This document shows positions 1-7,339 of a DNA stretch of 10,211 nucleotides, one piece after another (position 1 is the stretch's first letter; each line of letters begins with the position of its first letter). The stretch comes from CAZJWR01 sp964549765. GTDB taxonomy: Bacteria > Zixibacteria > MSB-5A5 > GN15 > JAAZOE01. The DNA lies in contig CAZJWR010000095.1 of the NCBI GenBank assembly GCA_964549765.1, positions 1 to 10,211 on the forward strand. Direction: 5' to 3'. The notes under the pieces were generated by a model that did no database searches, was not told where the DNA came from, and worked only from the letters and a program-made list of their open reading frames with translations. The position numbers and the translations under genes are program-made.

Positions 1-1360
1 TGGCGAACGTAAACGGCACGCTGTCCCCCGGCGCCAGATCATACGGCCCGAAGGAAACAAGGTATTCATTATTGGCGCCGTCGGCAATGTCAGCCGCAAT
101 GTTTGTCGGCGCCGGAAGAAAGCCCTCACTCGAATGATCGAGAGCCGTCACCATTTGGTCATAATCGAATTCCCGGTGGGACATAACATAATAGCGATTG
201 ACGTCTGTTTCTGGTTCCCCGAGTCCGACCCCGATATCTCGCCACGGGTCATTTGTGGTCGGCGCCAAGCGCGGCCCCCAATTGTAGTCCGGTTCCTGCC
301 GGCGATCATCCCACCAGTTGTAATTGACGACTTTCTCCGAAAAGTCAGGCTTGAGCAGCATGAGTCCAATGACTGATCGGAGAGATCCATAATCCCATTG
401 ACCGTATTGGTTGGGCCGGCCGTCGTCATCAGCCGACCAGAAAAGACGAACAGAATCCGATGGCTGGCATTCTCCCCAGAGCAGATCGACGGCTGGCAAG
501 AAGCCAGTCAGATTATGATCTTCCACTATATAGCCGGTCGTATCTCCCATGAAGCATGTATTGGGATTCATTTCAAGCCCAATATACATATTCCGGATCG
601 GAGACATGCCTATATTTCTCACCCAAAAATTGAATATTATGAAATCCGCCGTATAATCGCTGCTCCAAACATATGATTCCTGATGGACGGATATATATAA
701 TGGCTTATGAGGGCGGTTTTCCATTTCATCTATCCCCACAATTTCCGGGTCCGTCAGCGTATCGGTATACTCACAGACAAAGTCCTGCTCGGAGACCGCG
801 TCGGCTCGCCAATATGGGCTGGATTTGAGAATCGAACGATATTCGATCACGCCCCTCGCCCCCGCGTCCGGATTAAACTCATTTGTCAACCCGCTCCCTC
901 TCCATCCCGACGAAACCAACGTATCCCTACCAACGATGCCCCCGATCCACAACCGGCTCCAGTCCATATAATTCAGATGCGACTCTTTTGGAAATTCCAT
1001 AATCAATGATCCATAAAACAATACCTGCTCCTCAATAGGTAAACCATTCACAATTACCCCCCAATTATCAATGCCTATCCTTACATTGCCCAAATCGTGC
1101 ATGGCCCTTTCCCAGTGAGGCAATTCGATAAGGGAATTGGCTCCTTTCGAAGGGTCGGAATCGGTGGAAGGGCTATGTTTTGGCAGAGAATACGTGCCGC
1201 CCGGACAGTGGAAGATAATACACAATAGCAGGATAAGCAGAGTGGATAACGTGCGAGTGCCGGTGGCCTGCACCTCGCTGTGGGGTAAGCCGCCATAGCG
1301 CACCTTGCGTACGCCCGTGTCGAACAAAGTCGTTCTTCTGATTAAATCCAACCCCAGCAC
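1..1360 (-). CDS. Exported protein of unknown function (3' end lies outside the window)
   Basis: This frame is open without a stop from GTG 1360 to the left edge: 453 codons, C-terminus missing. I translated it by hand. A hydrophobic stretch (TLLILLLCIIF, residues about 41-51) precedes small residues and fits a Sec signal peptide; there is no lipobox. The mature part is rich in Trp, Tyr, Asp and Gly, with RLFWSADDD at about 305-313, NWWDDR at about 348-353 and SFGPYDLAPGDSVPFTFA at the visible end. I remember proteins with this style of ending (FGP-DLAPGDS-PF-FAY) as unnamed, often multicopy exported proteins of Zixibacteria-like genomes; that is memory, not a search. The GTG at 1360 was chosen because GGGAGG (1372-1367) lies six bases upstream. 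It gives an unusually long n-region of about 37 residues. The GTG at 1273 would give a more ordinary signal peptide but has no clear ribosome binding site. Probable role: cell-surface or periplasmic; activity unknown. Confidence 0.8.
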   Translation of the reverse strand, partial: MLGLDLIRRTTLFDTGVRKVRYGGLPHSEVQATGTRTLSTLLILLLCIIFHCPGGTYSLPKHSPSTDSDPSKGANSLIELPHWERAMHDLGNVRIGIDNWGVIVNGLPIEEQVLFYGSLIMEFPKESHLNYMDWSRLWIGGIVGRDTLVSSGWRGSGLTNEFNPDAGARGVIEYRSILKSSPYWRADAVSEQDFVCEYTDTLTDPEIVGIDEMENRPHKPLYISVHQESYVWSSDYTADFIIFNFWVRNIGMSPIRNMYIGLEMNPNTCFMGDTTGYIVEDHNLTGFLPAVDLLWGECQPSDSVRLFWSADDDGRPNQYGQWDYGSLRSVIGLMLLKPDFSEKVVNYNWWDDRRQEPDYNWGPRLAPTTNDPWRDIGVGLGEPETDVNRYYVMSHREFDYDQMVTALDHSSEGFLPAPTNIAADIADGANNEYLVSFGPYDLAPGDSVPFTFA

Positions 1361-1366
1361 ATGCCG

Positions 1367-1372
1367 CCTCCC
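1367..1372 (-). promoter_or_regulatory. Shine-Dalgarno site deciding the GTG start of the minus-strand exported protein
   Basis: On the minus strand GGGAGG ends six bases before the GTG at 1360. An in-frame TGA at 1378-1376 closes the frame just upstream. The ATG at 1362 on the same strand is out of frame and stops after five codons (TAA), so GTG is the usable start. Confidence 0.55.
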
Positions 1373-1380
1373 AATTCACT

Positions 1381-1414
1381 ATTTAACACTGTGATATTAA
1401 ATTGATTTTGTCAA
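1381..1414 (-). promoter_or_regulatory. Possible promoter of the minus-strand exported protein
   Basis: A perfect TTGACA lies at 1414-1409 on the minus strand, followed by an AT-rich stretch down to 1381. No good -10 box sits at the standard 17-base spacing: TGTTAA is 20 bases away and TTAAAT is 22. The call rests on the -35 match and on position about 50 bases upstream of the GTG. Confidence 0.28.
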
Positions 1415-1440
1415 TCGCTTTTCCGGGTTCGCTTCCGCAT

Positions 1441-1703
1441 CAACGCTGACGCGTTGGCCACGATCTCCGGTCGCGGTCCGCCGAAGGCGGACGATGAACC
1501 TTGCCCGATATTACGGGCTGCCCACATATTTGAAGGCAGGCCGCGAAACCGTGCCCCTGGGCCTAAAGCTGAATCACATGAAAGCGGGGACGCACCCTCG
1601 ATCCCGTGCGCCGCGGCGAACGGGATCATCGGATGGGCCACCTCGCCAGGGGCAGACGGGGGGTCTGCCGGCCACCGTGGCGCTCAAGGGGGGCTGCGTC
1701 CGC
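1441..1703. repeat. Hairpin-rich intergenic stretch between divergent genes, no gene seen
   Basis: Short perfect inverted repeats follow one another: CAACGC/GCGTTG (1441-1446 and 1451-1456), GTCCGCC/GGCGGAC (1476-1482 and 1486-1492), GCCCG/CGGGC (1503-1507 and 1514-1518), AGGCC/GGCCT (1538-1542 and 1560-1564), GATCCCGT/ACGGGATC (1600-1607 and 1620-1627), GGCAGAC/GTCTGCC (1651-1657 and 1663-1669) and GCCAC/GTGGC (1671-1681). GGTGGCCCA on the minus strand (1642-1634) recurs on the plus strand at 8380-8388, and the palindrome CGCCGCGGCG (1609-1618) recurs near 8505-8514, so part of this may be dispersed intergenic repeat. It could instead be a structured RNA; none of the standard RNA signatures I know is present. 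The open frames here look like composition artefacts. Confidence 0.5.
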
Positions 1704-1738
1704 AAAGCCGGGTAAAAAAGGCTTTACTTTAATCCGGC
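1704..1738 (+). promoter_or_regulatory. Inverted repeat directly upstream of ileS
   Basis: AAAGCC (1704-1709) can pair with GGCTTT (1720-1725). Alternatively GCCGG (1707-1711) plus GTAAA (1712-1716) pair with TTTAC (1723-1727) and CCGGC (1734-1738). Two mutually exclusive folds over the probable -35 box could be an operator, a weak terminator or chance. I looked for a T-box element (conserved AGGGTGG motif), the usual regulator of ileS in Firmicutes, and did not find one. Confidence 0.3.
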
Positions 1739-1751
1739 GTTTCGATAAATT
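1723..1751 (+). promoter_or_regulatory. Possible ileS operon promoter
   Basis: TTTACT (1723-1728), 17 bases, then TAAATT (1746-1751). Each box matches four of six consensus bases. It lies 33 bases before the ileS start codon, with an AAGGA ribosome binding site at 1770-1774 in between. No better pair was seen in this spacer. Confidence 0.35.
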
Positions 1752-1784
1752 AGTAGGCTTGATTGAAATAAGGATCGACCGATA

Positions 1785-4700
1785 ATGAAATTTGACCAGC
1801 TCAAAGACGGATTTTCATGGACCGGGATCGAAGAGGCTATCCTCGAATTCTGGGACAAGAATAACGTTTTCCATAAATCACTCGAGCAAGCGGCGGACCG
1901 GGAGTCATTCATCTTCTTCGAAGGCCCGCCGACCGCCAACGGCCGCCCCGGCATTCATCATGTCATCTCCCGGACGATCAAAGATGCTGTTTGCCGCTAC
2001 AAGACGATGAAAGGCTTCCGGGTCGATCGCAAAGCCGGATGGGATACCCACGGCCTGCCGGTCGAGGTCGAAGTGGAAAAAAGGCTCCACCTTCAAGCAA
2101 AACAGGAAATCCGCGAGTACGGGATCGATAAATTCAATCAGAAATGCCGCGAGTCGGTGTTCCAATACAAAAAGGACTGGGACGATCTCACCCGCCGAAT
2201 CGGCTACTGGCTCGATCTGGACAAAGCCTATATCACCCTCGAGAATTACTACATCGAATCGGTCTGGGCCATTCTGGAGAATTTCTTCAATCGCGGCCTT
2301 ATCTACGAGGGTTTCAAGACGGTGCCGTTCTGCCCCCGATGCGAAACCGTGCTATCATCGCATGAGGTCGGGCAGGCCTACGCCGACGTCGAGGATCCGT
2401 CGGTGTTCGTGCGGATGAAGGCGGTCGACGACGATTTTTCGTATCTGGTCTGGACGACCACGCCGTGGACGCTGCCGTCGAATGCAGCCATCTGCATGCA
2501 TCCCGAGCAAAACTATGTCCGGGTCAACTACAAAGGCGAACAACTGGTTCTGGCCGAAGCGCTCGCCAATCAAGTGCTTGGTGCGGATTTTGAAATACTG
2601 GATATAAAGAAAGGTACGGAATATCTCAAACGACGCTACCGGCCCCTATTTGATACCTATAAGGACCAGGCCGATAAGGCGTTTTATGTCATCAACGCCG
2701 TTTTCGTCACGATGGAGGACGGTACCGGAATCGTTCATATCGCCCCCGGTTTTGGCGCCGACGACTATGAGGTCGGAAAGAAATACAAACTGCCGGTGCT
2801 TCAGGCGATCCGCGACAACGGGCGGTTCAAAGACGACACCGGCTGGCTGGCTGGCAAATTCGTCAAAGAGGCCGATCCCGAAATTATCGTTGATCTCGAC
2901 AAACGCGGCCTGCTGCTGCGGAGCGAAACCTATATCCACAGCTATCCGTTCTGCTGGCGATGCGATTCGCCGCTGATCTATATCGCCCGCAAATCATGGT
3001 ATATCCGGACGACGCAGTTCAAGGATAAACTGCTCGAATACAACAACGGGATCAACTGGTACCCGCCGGAAATCGGATCGGGGCGGTTCGGCGAATGGCT
3101 GGAAAACAACGTCGACTGGGCGCTGTCCCGCGAACGATTCTGGGGCACGCCGCTGCCGATCTGGATTTGCGAAGAATGTCACGAGAAAAAGGCCATCGGG
3201 TCGGTGGCCCAGTTGCACGAGCTGGGAATCGACGTCCCCGGCAATCTCGATCTGCATAAGCCGTTTATCGATGAAGTCGAATTGACCTGCCCGTCGTGCT
3301 CGGGCCGCATGAAACGGGTTTCCGAAGTGATCGATGTCTGGTTCGATTCGGGTGCGATGCCGTTCGCCCAATGGCATTACCCGTTCGAGCATAAGGACGA
3401 TTTCGAAAAGCTGTTTCCGGCCGAGTTCATTTCCGAGGCGGTCGATCAGACCCGGGGATGGTTCTATTCGCTTCTGGCTATCTCGACGCTGTATTACGAC
3501 CAGCCCTGTTTCAAAAATTGCATCGTGATCGAATTCGTGGTCGACAAAGAGGGCAAAAAGATGTCCAAGCACGTCGGCAACGTTATCGATCCGTTCGAGA
3601 TGGTCGGCCAATTCGGAGCCGACGCCGTCCGCTGGTATATGCTCTCGACGTCGCATCCGTGGATCGCGCTCAAATTCGATCCCGAAGGCGTAGCGATCAT
3701 TCAGCGCAAATTTTTCGATACGTTCAAAAATTGCTATGCTTTCTGGGCGCTATACACCAACATTGACGACGTAGCCGAACAAGCGGCATCGCAAGGTCTG
3801 TCGGTATCGGACTATCTTCGCGCCGGGGCCGGCGAGGATACGCTGATCGATCGCTGGATGCAATCGCGCTACAACACGGTCGTGGCGGAAGTGACCGAGG
3901 CGTTCGACAATTACAATCTCACCCGCGTCGCGCGGCTGATTCAGGATTTCGTGATCGACGATTTATCCAATTGGTATATCCGGATCAACCGGTCGCGGTT
4001 CTACGGCCACGGCGACGATCCCGACAAAATGCTGGTGTATTTGCTGCTCTATGATATCCTCGTCGGGGTGTGCGGCCTGACGGCGCCGATCGCGCCGTTT
4101 TTCGCGGAATATGTCTATCGCCAGCTTCTTGGCGCCAACAAGGGTGGCCAGCCCGATTCGATTCATTTGACATCGTTCCCGGTCGCAGACCGGGCGGTTG
4201 TCGATGAAAAGCTGGAAGAACATATGCTGTTCGTCAAACGGGTTGTATCGATGGCGCTGGCGGCGCGCCGCCGGAAAAATATGAAAGTACGCCAGCCGCT
4301 GTCGCGGATCATCATCCATGACAAGGGCAAGACGAATCCGCCCGAGGACGTGAAAGAGATTATCCGTAAGGAACTCAATATCAAGCAGATTGACTTTTCC
4401 GCCGATGCCGACGCCTATGTGTCGTATGCGGCCAAGCCGGACTTCTCCAAGCTGGGGCCGCGTTTCGGCAAGACCGCCGGGCAGGTCGCGGAAAAAATCA
4501 AATCGCTTGCGACCGAAGAAATCAAACAGTTCGAGCTTGAACGCAGTCTAACCATCGATGTCGACGGGCGCCCGGTGGAATTGACCGAGGAACATCTTGA
4601 AGTCGTGCGCCAGGAAAAAGAGGGCTATGCGGTCGAGGTCGACGGGTCGATCACGGTGGCGCTGGATACCTCGCTGACGCCGGAATTGGTCGACGAGGGA

Positions 4701-4955
4701 TTCGCCCGCGAACTGGTCAATAAGATTCAGAATATGCGGAAAGATTCGGGATTCGAGGTCACGGATCGGATAGAGATTACTTTGTTCGCCGACGAACCGC
4801 TGGCGGGCGCGGTGGACAGGTATCAAAAATATATTTGTGAAGAAACGCTGGCCGATTCGCTCCAGAGGGCGGATTTGAGCCAGTTGGACGGCGGCAACGC
4901 CAAAGAATGGAAAATCAACGGCGAAAAAGCCGTCATTGCGGTAGTACGCCTATAA
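1785..4955 (+). CDS. ileS: Isoleucyl-tRNA synthetase, type 2 (IleRS2)
   Basis: Class I enzyme charging tRNA-Ile with isoleucine, cytosolic, 1056 residues, full length. Landmarks: GPPTANGRPGIHH (47-59), where the HIGH motif reads GIHH; CPRC (183-186); editing-domain WTTTPWTLPSNAA (223-235) and GTGIVHIAPGFGADDYE (313-329) with the conserved Asp that handles the mischarged amino group; CWRC (390-393); WALSRERFWGTPLP (445-458); CEEC (462-465) and CPSC (502-505); WFDSG (519-523); KMSKH (592-596) in place of KMSKS; then the anticodon-binding domain and a long C-terminal region of the DUF5915 type that replaces the zinc finger of E. coli-like IleRS1. These traits place it in the IleRS2 group, known for low mupirocin sensitivity. 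ATG 1785 has AAGGA ten bases upstream, and the N-terminus matches the family. It is the first gene of a three-gene operon; dksA-like follows after 18 nt. Confidence 0.97.
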   Translation: MKFDQLKDGFSWTGIEEAILEFWDKNNVFHKSLEQAADRESFIFFEGPPTANGRPGIHHVISRTIKDAVCRYKTMKGFRVDRKAGWDTHGLPVEVEVEKRLHLQAKQEIREYGIDKFNQKCRESVFQYKKDWDDLTRRIGYWLDLDKAYITLENYYIESVWAILENFFNRGLIYEGFKTVPFCPRCETVLSSHEVGQAYADVEDPSVFVRMKAVDDDFSYLVWTTTPWTLPSNAAICMHPEQNYVRVNYKGEQLVLAEALANQVLGADFEILDIKKGTEYLKRRYRPLFDTYKDQADKAFYVINAVFVTMEDGTGIVHIAPGFGADDYEVGKKYKLPVLQAIRDNGRFKDDTGWLAGKFVKEADPEIIVDLDKRGLLLRSETYIHSYPFCWRCDSPLIYIARKSWYIRTTQFKDKLLEYNNGINWYPPEIGSGRFGEWLENNVDWALSRERFWGTPLPIWICEECHEKKAIGSVAQLHELGIDVPGNLDLHKPFIDEVELTCPSCSGRMKRVSEVIDVWFDSGAMPFAQWHYPFEHKDDFEKLFPAEFISEAVDQTRGWFYSLLAISTLYYDQPCFKNCIVIEFVVDKEGKKMSKHVGNVIDPFEMVGQFGADAVRWYMLSTSHPWIALKFDPEGVAIIQRKFFDTFKNCYAFWALYTNIDDVAEQAASQGLSVSDYLRAGAGEDTLIDRWMQSRYNTVVAEVTEAFDNYNLTRVARLIQDFVIDDLSNWYIRINRSRFYGHGDDPDKMLVYLLLYDILVGVCGLTAPIAPFFAEYVYRQLLGANKGGQPDSIHLTSFPVADRAVVDEKLEEHMLFVKRVVSMALAARRRKNMKVRQPLSRIIIHDKGKTNPPEDVKEIIRKELNIKQIDFSADADAYVSYAAKPDFSKLGPRFGKTAGQVAEKIKSLATEEIKQFELERSLTIDVDGRPVELTEEHLEVVRQEKEGYAVEVDGSITVALDTSLTPELVDEGFARELVNKIQNMRKDSGFEVTDRIEITLFADEPLAGAVDRYQKYICEETLADSLQRADLSQLDGGNAKEWKINGEKAVIAVVRL

Positions 4956-4962
4956 GCTACTC

Positions 4963-4967
4963 GGAGG
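4963..4967 (+). promoter_or_regulatory. Ribosome binding site deciding the TTG start of the DksA-like gene
   Basis: GGAGG lies six bases before TTG 4974. The alternative ATG at 4989 has only AAGG five bases upstream and would remove five residues. The strong site supports TTG. Confidence 0.6.
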
Positions 4968-4973
4968 TGCGCT

Positions 4974-5354
4974 TTGAAAAAGGCGGACATGAAGAAATAC
5001 GAAAAACTCCTGCTGGCCAAGCGGACAAAACTCCTCGAGGAGATCGATGAACTCCGCAAGGAATCGACCGATACGATCAAAAATTCCACCGGCGATCTGT
5101 CGTCGTATTCCTATCATATGGCCGACCTAGGCACCGACGCCCAGGAGCGGGAGAAAAAGTTTCTCTTGGCTTCCAAGTCGGGACGGCTGATCTATCATAT
5201 CGACATGGCCCTGCGGCGGATCAAGGACGGGACATACGGCAAATGCCACAGCTGCGGCAAAGACATCAGCCGCACTCGGCTCGAGGCGGTGCCTCATGCC
5301 CGGTTCTGCATCGCCTGCAAGGAAGCCGAGGAGAAACAAAAATCGGGCCGATAA
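4974..5354 (+). CDS. TraR/DksA family zinc-finger protein (RNA-polymerase secondary-channel regulator)
   Basis: 126 residues, shorter than E. coli DksA (151). Residues 1-85 are highly charged and helical, fitting the coiled coil that enters the RNA polymerase secondary channel. The tip carries ADLGTDA (50-56), the variant seen in short DksA-like proteins, instead of the DxxDxA of classic DksA. The C4 zinc finger is intact: C91, C94, C112, C115 (CHSC and CIAC). The family modulates initiation, often with ppGpp; whether this shorter form does is unknown. TTG start chosen on its ribosome binding site. It lies 18 nt after ileS and 14 nt before lspA, so it is probably cotranscribed. It could be called dksA, but the shorter form leaves the classic role uncertain. 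Confidence 0.92.
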   Translation: MKKADMKKYEKLLLAKRTKLLEEIDELRKESTDTIKNSTGDLSSYSYHMADLGTDAQEREKKFLLASKSGRLIYHIDMALRRIKDGTYGKCHSCGKDISRTRLEAVPHARFCIACKEAEEKQKSGR

Positions 5355-5368
5355 ACGATGATCGACCG

Positions 5369-5887
5369 ATGCCGCGATTGGCGCTGTTGTTCAGCATCGT
5401 CCTGCTGGTCGACCAGGTCACCAAGTATATCGCAGTATCGACGCTGAAAATCGGCGTATCGGTCCCGGTCGTCGGCGATCTCGTCCGATGGACGTTGACC
5501 TATAATCCGGGCGGGGCGTTCGGAGTCCGGCTGGGCGGTTCCGGCTACTATCTCATCACGTCGTTCATAATCTTTTTCATTCTGGTTTTCTATATCTGGC
5601 GGCATCGTTCGATCGGTTATATCGCCGTGCCGCTGAGCATCGTCGCCGGAGGCGCCGCCGGCAATATCCTCGACCGCCTGCGGCTGGGCGAGGTGATCGA
5701 TTTTATCGATTGTGATTTTTTCGATATTCACATCGGGTCGTATAATATGGATCGGTGGCCGATTTTCAACGTGGCCGACATGGCCGTCTCGACCGGTATT
5801 ATCATCACGATTCTTCTGATTTTCTTCTATTCGCACAAAACCGCGAAAGAAGACGAGGCCGAAATGGAGCATGCCGGGTCCGGATAA
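5369..5887 (+). CDS. lspA: Lipoprotein signal peptidase (signal peptidase II)
   Basis: Integral membrane aspartyl protease that cuts the signal peptide from prolipoproteins after lipidation by Lgt. 172 residues, normal for the family. Four hydrophobic segments (about 3-17, 60-77, 83-99, 137-154). Conserved blocks: VDQVTK (14-19), TYNPGGAFG (44-52), GNILDR (98-103) with catalytic Asp102, and FNVAD (133-137) with catalytic Asp137. The stretch between the two catalytic blocks is somewhat long (CDFFDIHIGSYNMDRW). ATG 5369 is chosen because translation from it begins directly with the first membrane segment; the frame is open further upstream, inside the DksA-like gene, but that sequence is not LspA-like. 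There is no clear Shine-Dalgarno site, so translation may be coupled to the upstream gene, whose stop is 14 nt away. Last gene of the ileS operon; no obvious terminator follows. Confidence 0.96.
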   Translation: MPRLALLFSIVLLVDQVTKYIAVSTLKIGVSVPVVGDLVRWTLTYNPGGAFGVRLGGSGYYLITSFIIFFILVFYIWRHRSIGYIAVPLSIVAGGAAGNILDRLRLGEVIDFIDCDFFDIHIGSYNMDRWPIFNVADMAVSTGIIITILLIFFYSHKTAKEDEAEMEHAGSG

Positions 5888-5931
5888 ACCCCGCGATTTC
5901 TAAACCCAATATATATTTTCGTTGAGCATTA

Positions 5932-5937
5932 TTGACA
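5932..5937 (+). promoter_or_regulatory. Isolated TTGACA -35-like box between lspA and padR
   Basis: A perfect TTGACA, but the 17-base position holds TTCGCG rather than a -10 box. The promoter of the padR unit may instead use the AT-rich sequence at about 5975-5987, inside the operator region. Recorded only as a candidate. Confidence 0.2.
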
Positions 5938-5980
5938 GGACTCTTTCAAATATTTTCGCGTCCGACGCAACTTTTTTCTT

Positions 5981-6013
5981 TATATATCGTTTCGATATAT
6001 ATCAAATCGATAT
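5981..6013 (+). promoter_or_regulatory. Tandem palindromes, likely PadR operator
   Basis: TATATATCG (5981-5989), TTT, then CGATATATA (5993-6001) is a perfect 9-bp inverted repeat. It overlaps the perfect palindrome GATATATATC (5994-6003), and TCGATAT occurs twice (5992-5998 and 6007-6013). The block ends one base before the GGAG ribosome binding site (6014-6017) of padR. PadR dimers typically bind AT-rich palindromes next to their own gene, so autorepression by blocking initiation is a reasonable inference. Confidence 0.6.
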
Positions 6014-6022
6014 GGAGAACAT

Positions 6023-6631
6023 ATGAAAGATACCGGCCGAACCCGCTTTGCCCTGCTGGGGCTGCTCACCATCGGCCCTATGACCGGCTATGAAATGCGC
6101 AAATTCATCGATACCAGCATCAGCCATTTCTGGCACGAAAGTTTCGGGAATATTTATCCGATTCTTCGACAACTTCACAAAGATGGTCTGGTTTCCGTCC
6201 GCGAGCAACGTCAGTCCGGGCGTCCGGATCGACGGATTTATCGCATCACCAAAAAAGGCGAACGCGAATTCGAACGCCGGCAGCGGGAAATGGCGCCGGA
6301 GGAACACTTTAAGAGTGTGCTGTTATTGAAAATATTCTTCGGGGATCGGCTGCCGCCTGATACTGCAAAAGAGCATCTTCTTGAATTCATCGGTCGTCAG
6401 GAATCCCTTATCGGCGTGTATGCGAAAGAACAGGAAAAGATCGAAGCGGCGCGGGAGGACAATCCGCAAACGCCGTTCTGGCTGATGACGTTACGGCGGG
6501 GAGAATTGGTCGCTCGGGCACGGTTGACCTGGGCTCGTGAATGCCTGAAGACATTCGAGCAAATGAAACCGGCCTCGCGCCCGAAAGGAAAATCCCGGCC
6601 TGCTCGTAAGAACGGAGGTAAGAAATCATGA
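6023..6631 (+). CDS. PadR-family transcriptional regulator
   Basis: 202 residues. The N-terminal winged helix (about 8-85) shows the family hallmarks: LLGLLTIGPMTGYEM (11-25), the recognition region FGNIYPILRQLHKDGLV (41-57) and a basic wing SGRPDRRIYRITKKG (65-79). Residues about 93-182 form the helical dimerisation region of the longer PadR/AphA-like class. A Lys/Arg-rich tail (186-201) is added. Members repress stress-response, efflux or membrane-protein genes and lose DNA binding on ligand contact; the ligand here is unknown. ATG 6023 has GGAG five bases upstream. Its stop overlaps the next start (ATGA, 6628-6631), so it is coupled to the membrane protein. Adjacent palindromes suggest it controls both genes. 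Confidence 0.93.
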   Translation: MKDTGRTRFALLGLLTIGPMTGYEMRKFIDTSISHFWHESFGNIYPILRQLHKDGLVSVREQRQSGRPDRRIYRITKKGEREFERRQREMAPEEHFKSVLLLKIFFGDRLPPDTAKEHLLEFIGRQESLIGVYAKEQEKIEAAREDNPQTPFWLMTLRRGELVARARLTWARECLKTFEQMKPASRPKGKSRPARKNGGKKS

Positions 6632-7278
6632 AGCTCAAAAGGGTATTGATCGTTTCGCTTCCGGTCGCCGGATTACTCGTGCTGCTGGCCTATTTCAACT
6701 TCACCGTTTTCGGCGTACCGATATCGGAAAGACTGGCGCTCATATTGGCCTTCGCCATCGGACCGGTGGCCATAATCGGCGTTTTGCAGTTCCGGCAGAA
6801 ACTTTCCCGGCTATACAAAGGCGACCTCCTTAATATCGCCTCGGTATTCCTCATCATCGGCTTCGCCCTTCTTAATCTGATGATCGTCGTCCAGCAGACG
6901 ATTTTCGCTTTTCACCGGAAGGCATTGCAGGCTGCAACGGATGAGTCCTCCAAGGAAATGCTTCGGCTGATGTTCTCGGAAATCAATTCCGTCCAACTGG
7001 GGATTGATATTTCATGGGATATTTTCTACTGCATCGGACTGATTCTGCTGTCAATCGTATTGCTGCATCTTTCGATTTCACGGAAAATCCTCGGGATCTA
7101 CGGCCTGATCACCGGACTTGGCCTGCTGGTTTTCAACCTGTGGACTTTCCCGACGCCTCCGGGCGAGTCGGGCCTGATCGATTTCGGCCCCGCGACCGGC
7201 GTGTTTTGGGTCGTGCTGATCGTGATGGTCTTTTTCGAACGAAGAAAGAAATCGTCCAGCCCTGCTCTGGGTACATGA
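6628..7278 (+). CDS. Six-helix integral membrane protein of unknown function
   Basis: 216 residues with six predicted membrane segments (about 6-23, 35-53, 68-90, 130-149, 154-173, 189-204). A 30-40 residue loop follows segment 3, and a short Pro/Gly-rich link (FPTPPGESGLIDFGP, 174-188) precedes segment 6. No transporter, enzyme or nucleotide-binding motif is visible, and I cannot name the family. GGAGG (6614-6618) lies nine bases before the ATG, and the start overlaps the padR stop. PadR repressors are often encoded with the small membrane protein they control, so this is probably the regulated partner, perhaps for membrane stress or resistance. That is inferred from context only. Confidence 0.85.
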   Translation: MKLKRVLIVSLPVAGLLVLLAYFNFTVFGVPISERLALILAFAIGPVAIIGVLQFRQKLSRLYKGDLLNIASVFLIIGFALLNLMIVVQQTIFAFHRKALQAATDESSKEMLRLMFSEINSVQLGIDISWDIFYCIGLILLSIVLLHLSISRKILGIYGLITGLGLLVFNLWTFPTPPGESGLIDFGPATGVFWVVLIVMVFFERRKKSSSPALGT

Positions 7279-7339
7279 GTTCTACCGGACGGCGACTTTC
7301 TTTTCGTCATAATTCGATATACTATAACATGTTAAAAAA

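Noticed and set aside
134..1009. Three plus-strand frames of 80-100 codons near the left edge
   Set aside because: They are antisense shadows of the continuous minus-strand exported-protein gene.
1081..1379. Two minus-strand frames of 71 and 68 codons starting near the exported-protein start
   Set aside because: They overlap the long open frame in other registers; only the long frame has a signal-peptide-like start and continuous protein-like composition.
1454..1732. Plus-strand open frames (92 and 73 codons) and a minus-strand 76-codon frame in the spacer upstream of ileS
   Set aside because: Gly/Pro/Arg-rich translations without motifs; the frames overlap one another across hairpins and lack ribosome binding sites. 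They look like products of the GC-rich palindromes.
1440..1784. T-box riboswitch upstream of ileS
   Set aside because: No AGGGTGG-type T-box sequence and no antiterminator/terminator pair with a T-run were found.
2994..3656. 220-codon frame on the minus strand inside ileS
   Set aside because: Antisense shadow of a strongly conserved synthetase; no family resemblance.
5243..5368. Longer start for lspA inside the DksA-like gene
   Set aside because: The extra 42 residues are an out-of-frame reading of the zinc-finger gene and are unlike any LspA N-terminus.
5294..5872. 192-codon frame on the minus strand across lspA
   Set aside because: Antisense to lspA with Asp/Arg/Gln-rich, low-complexity translation; shadow.
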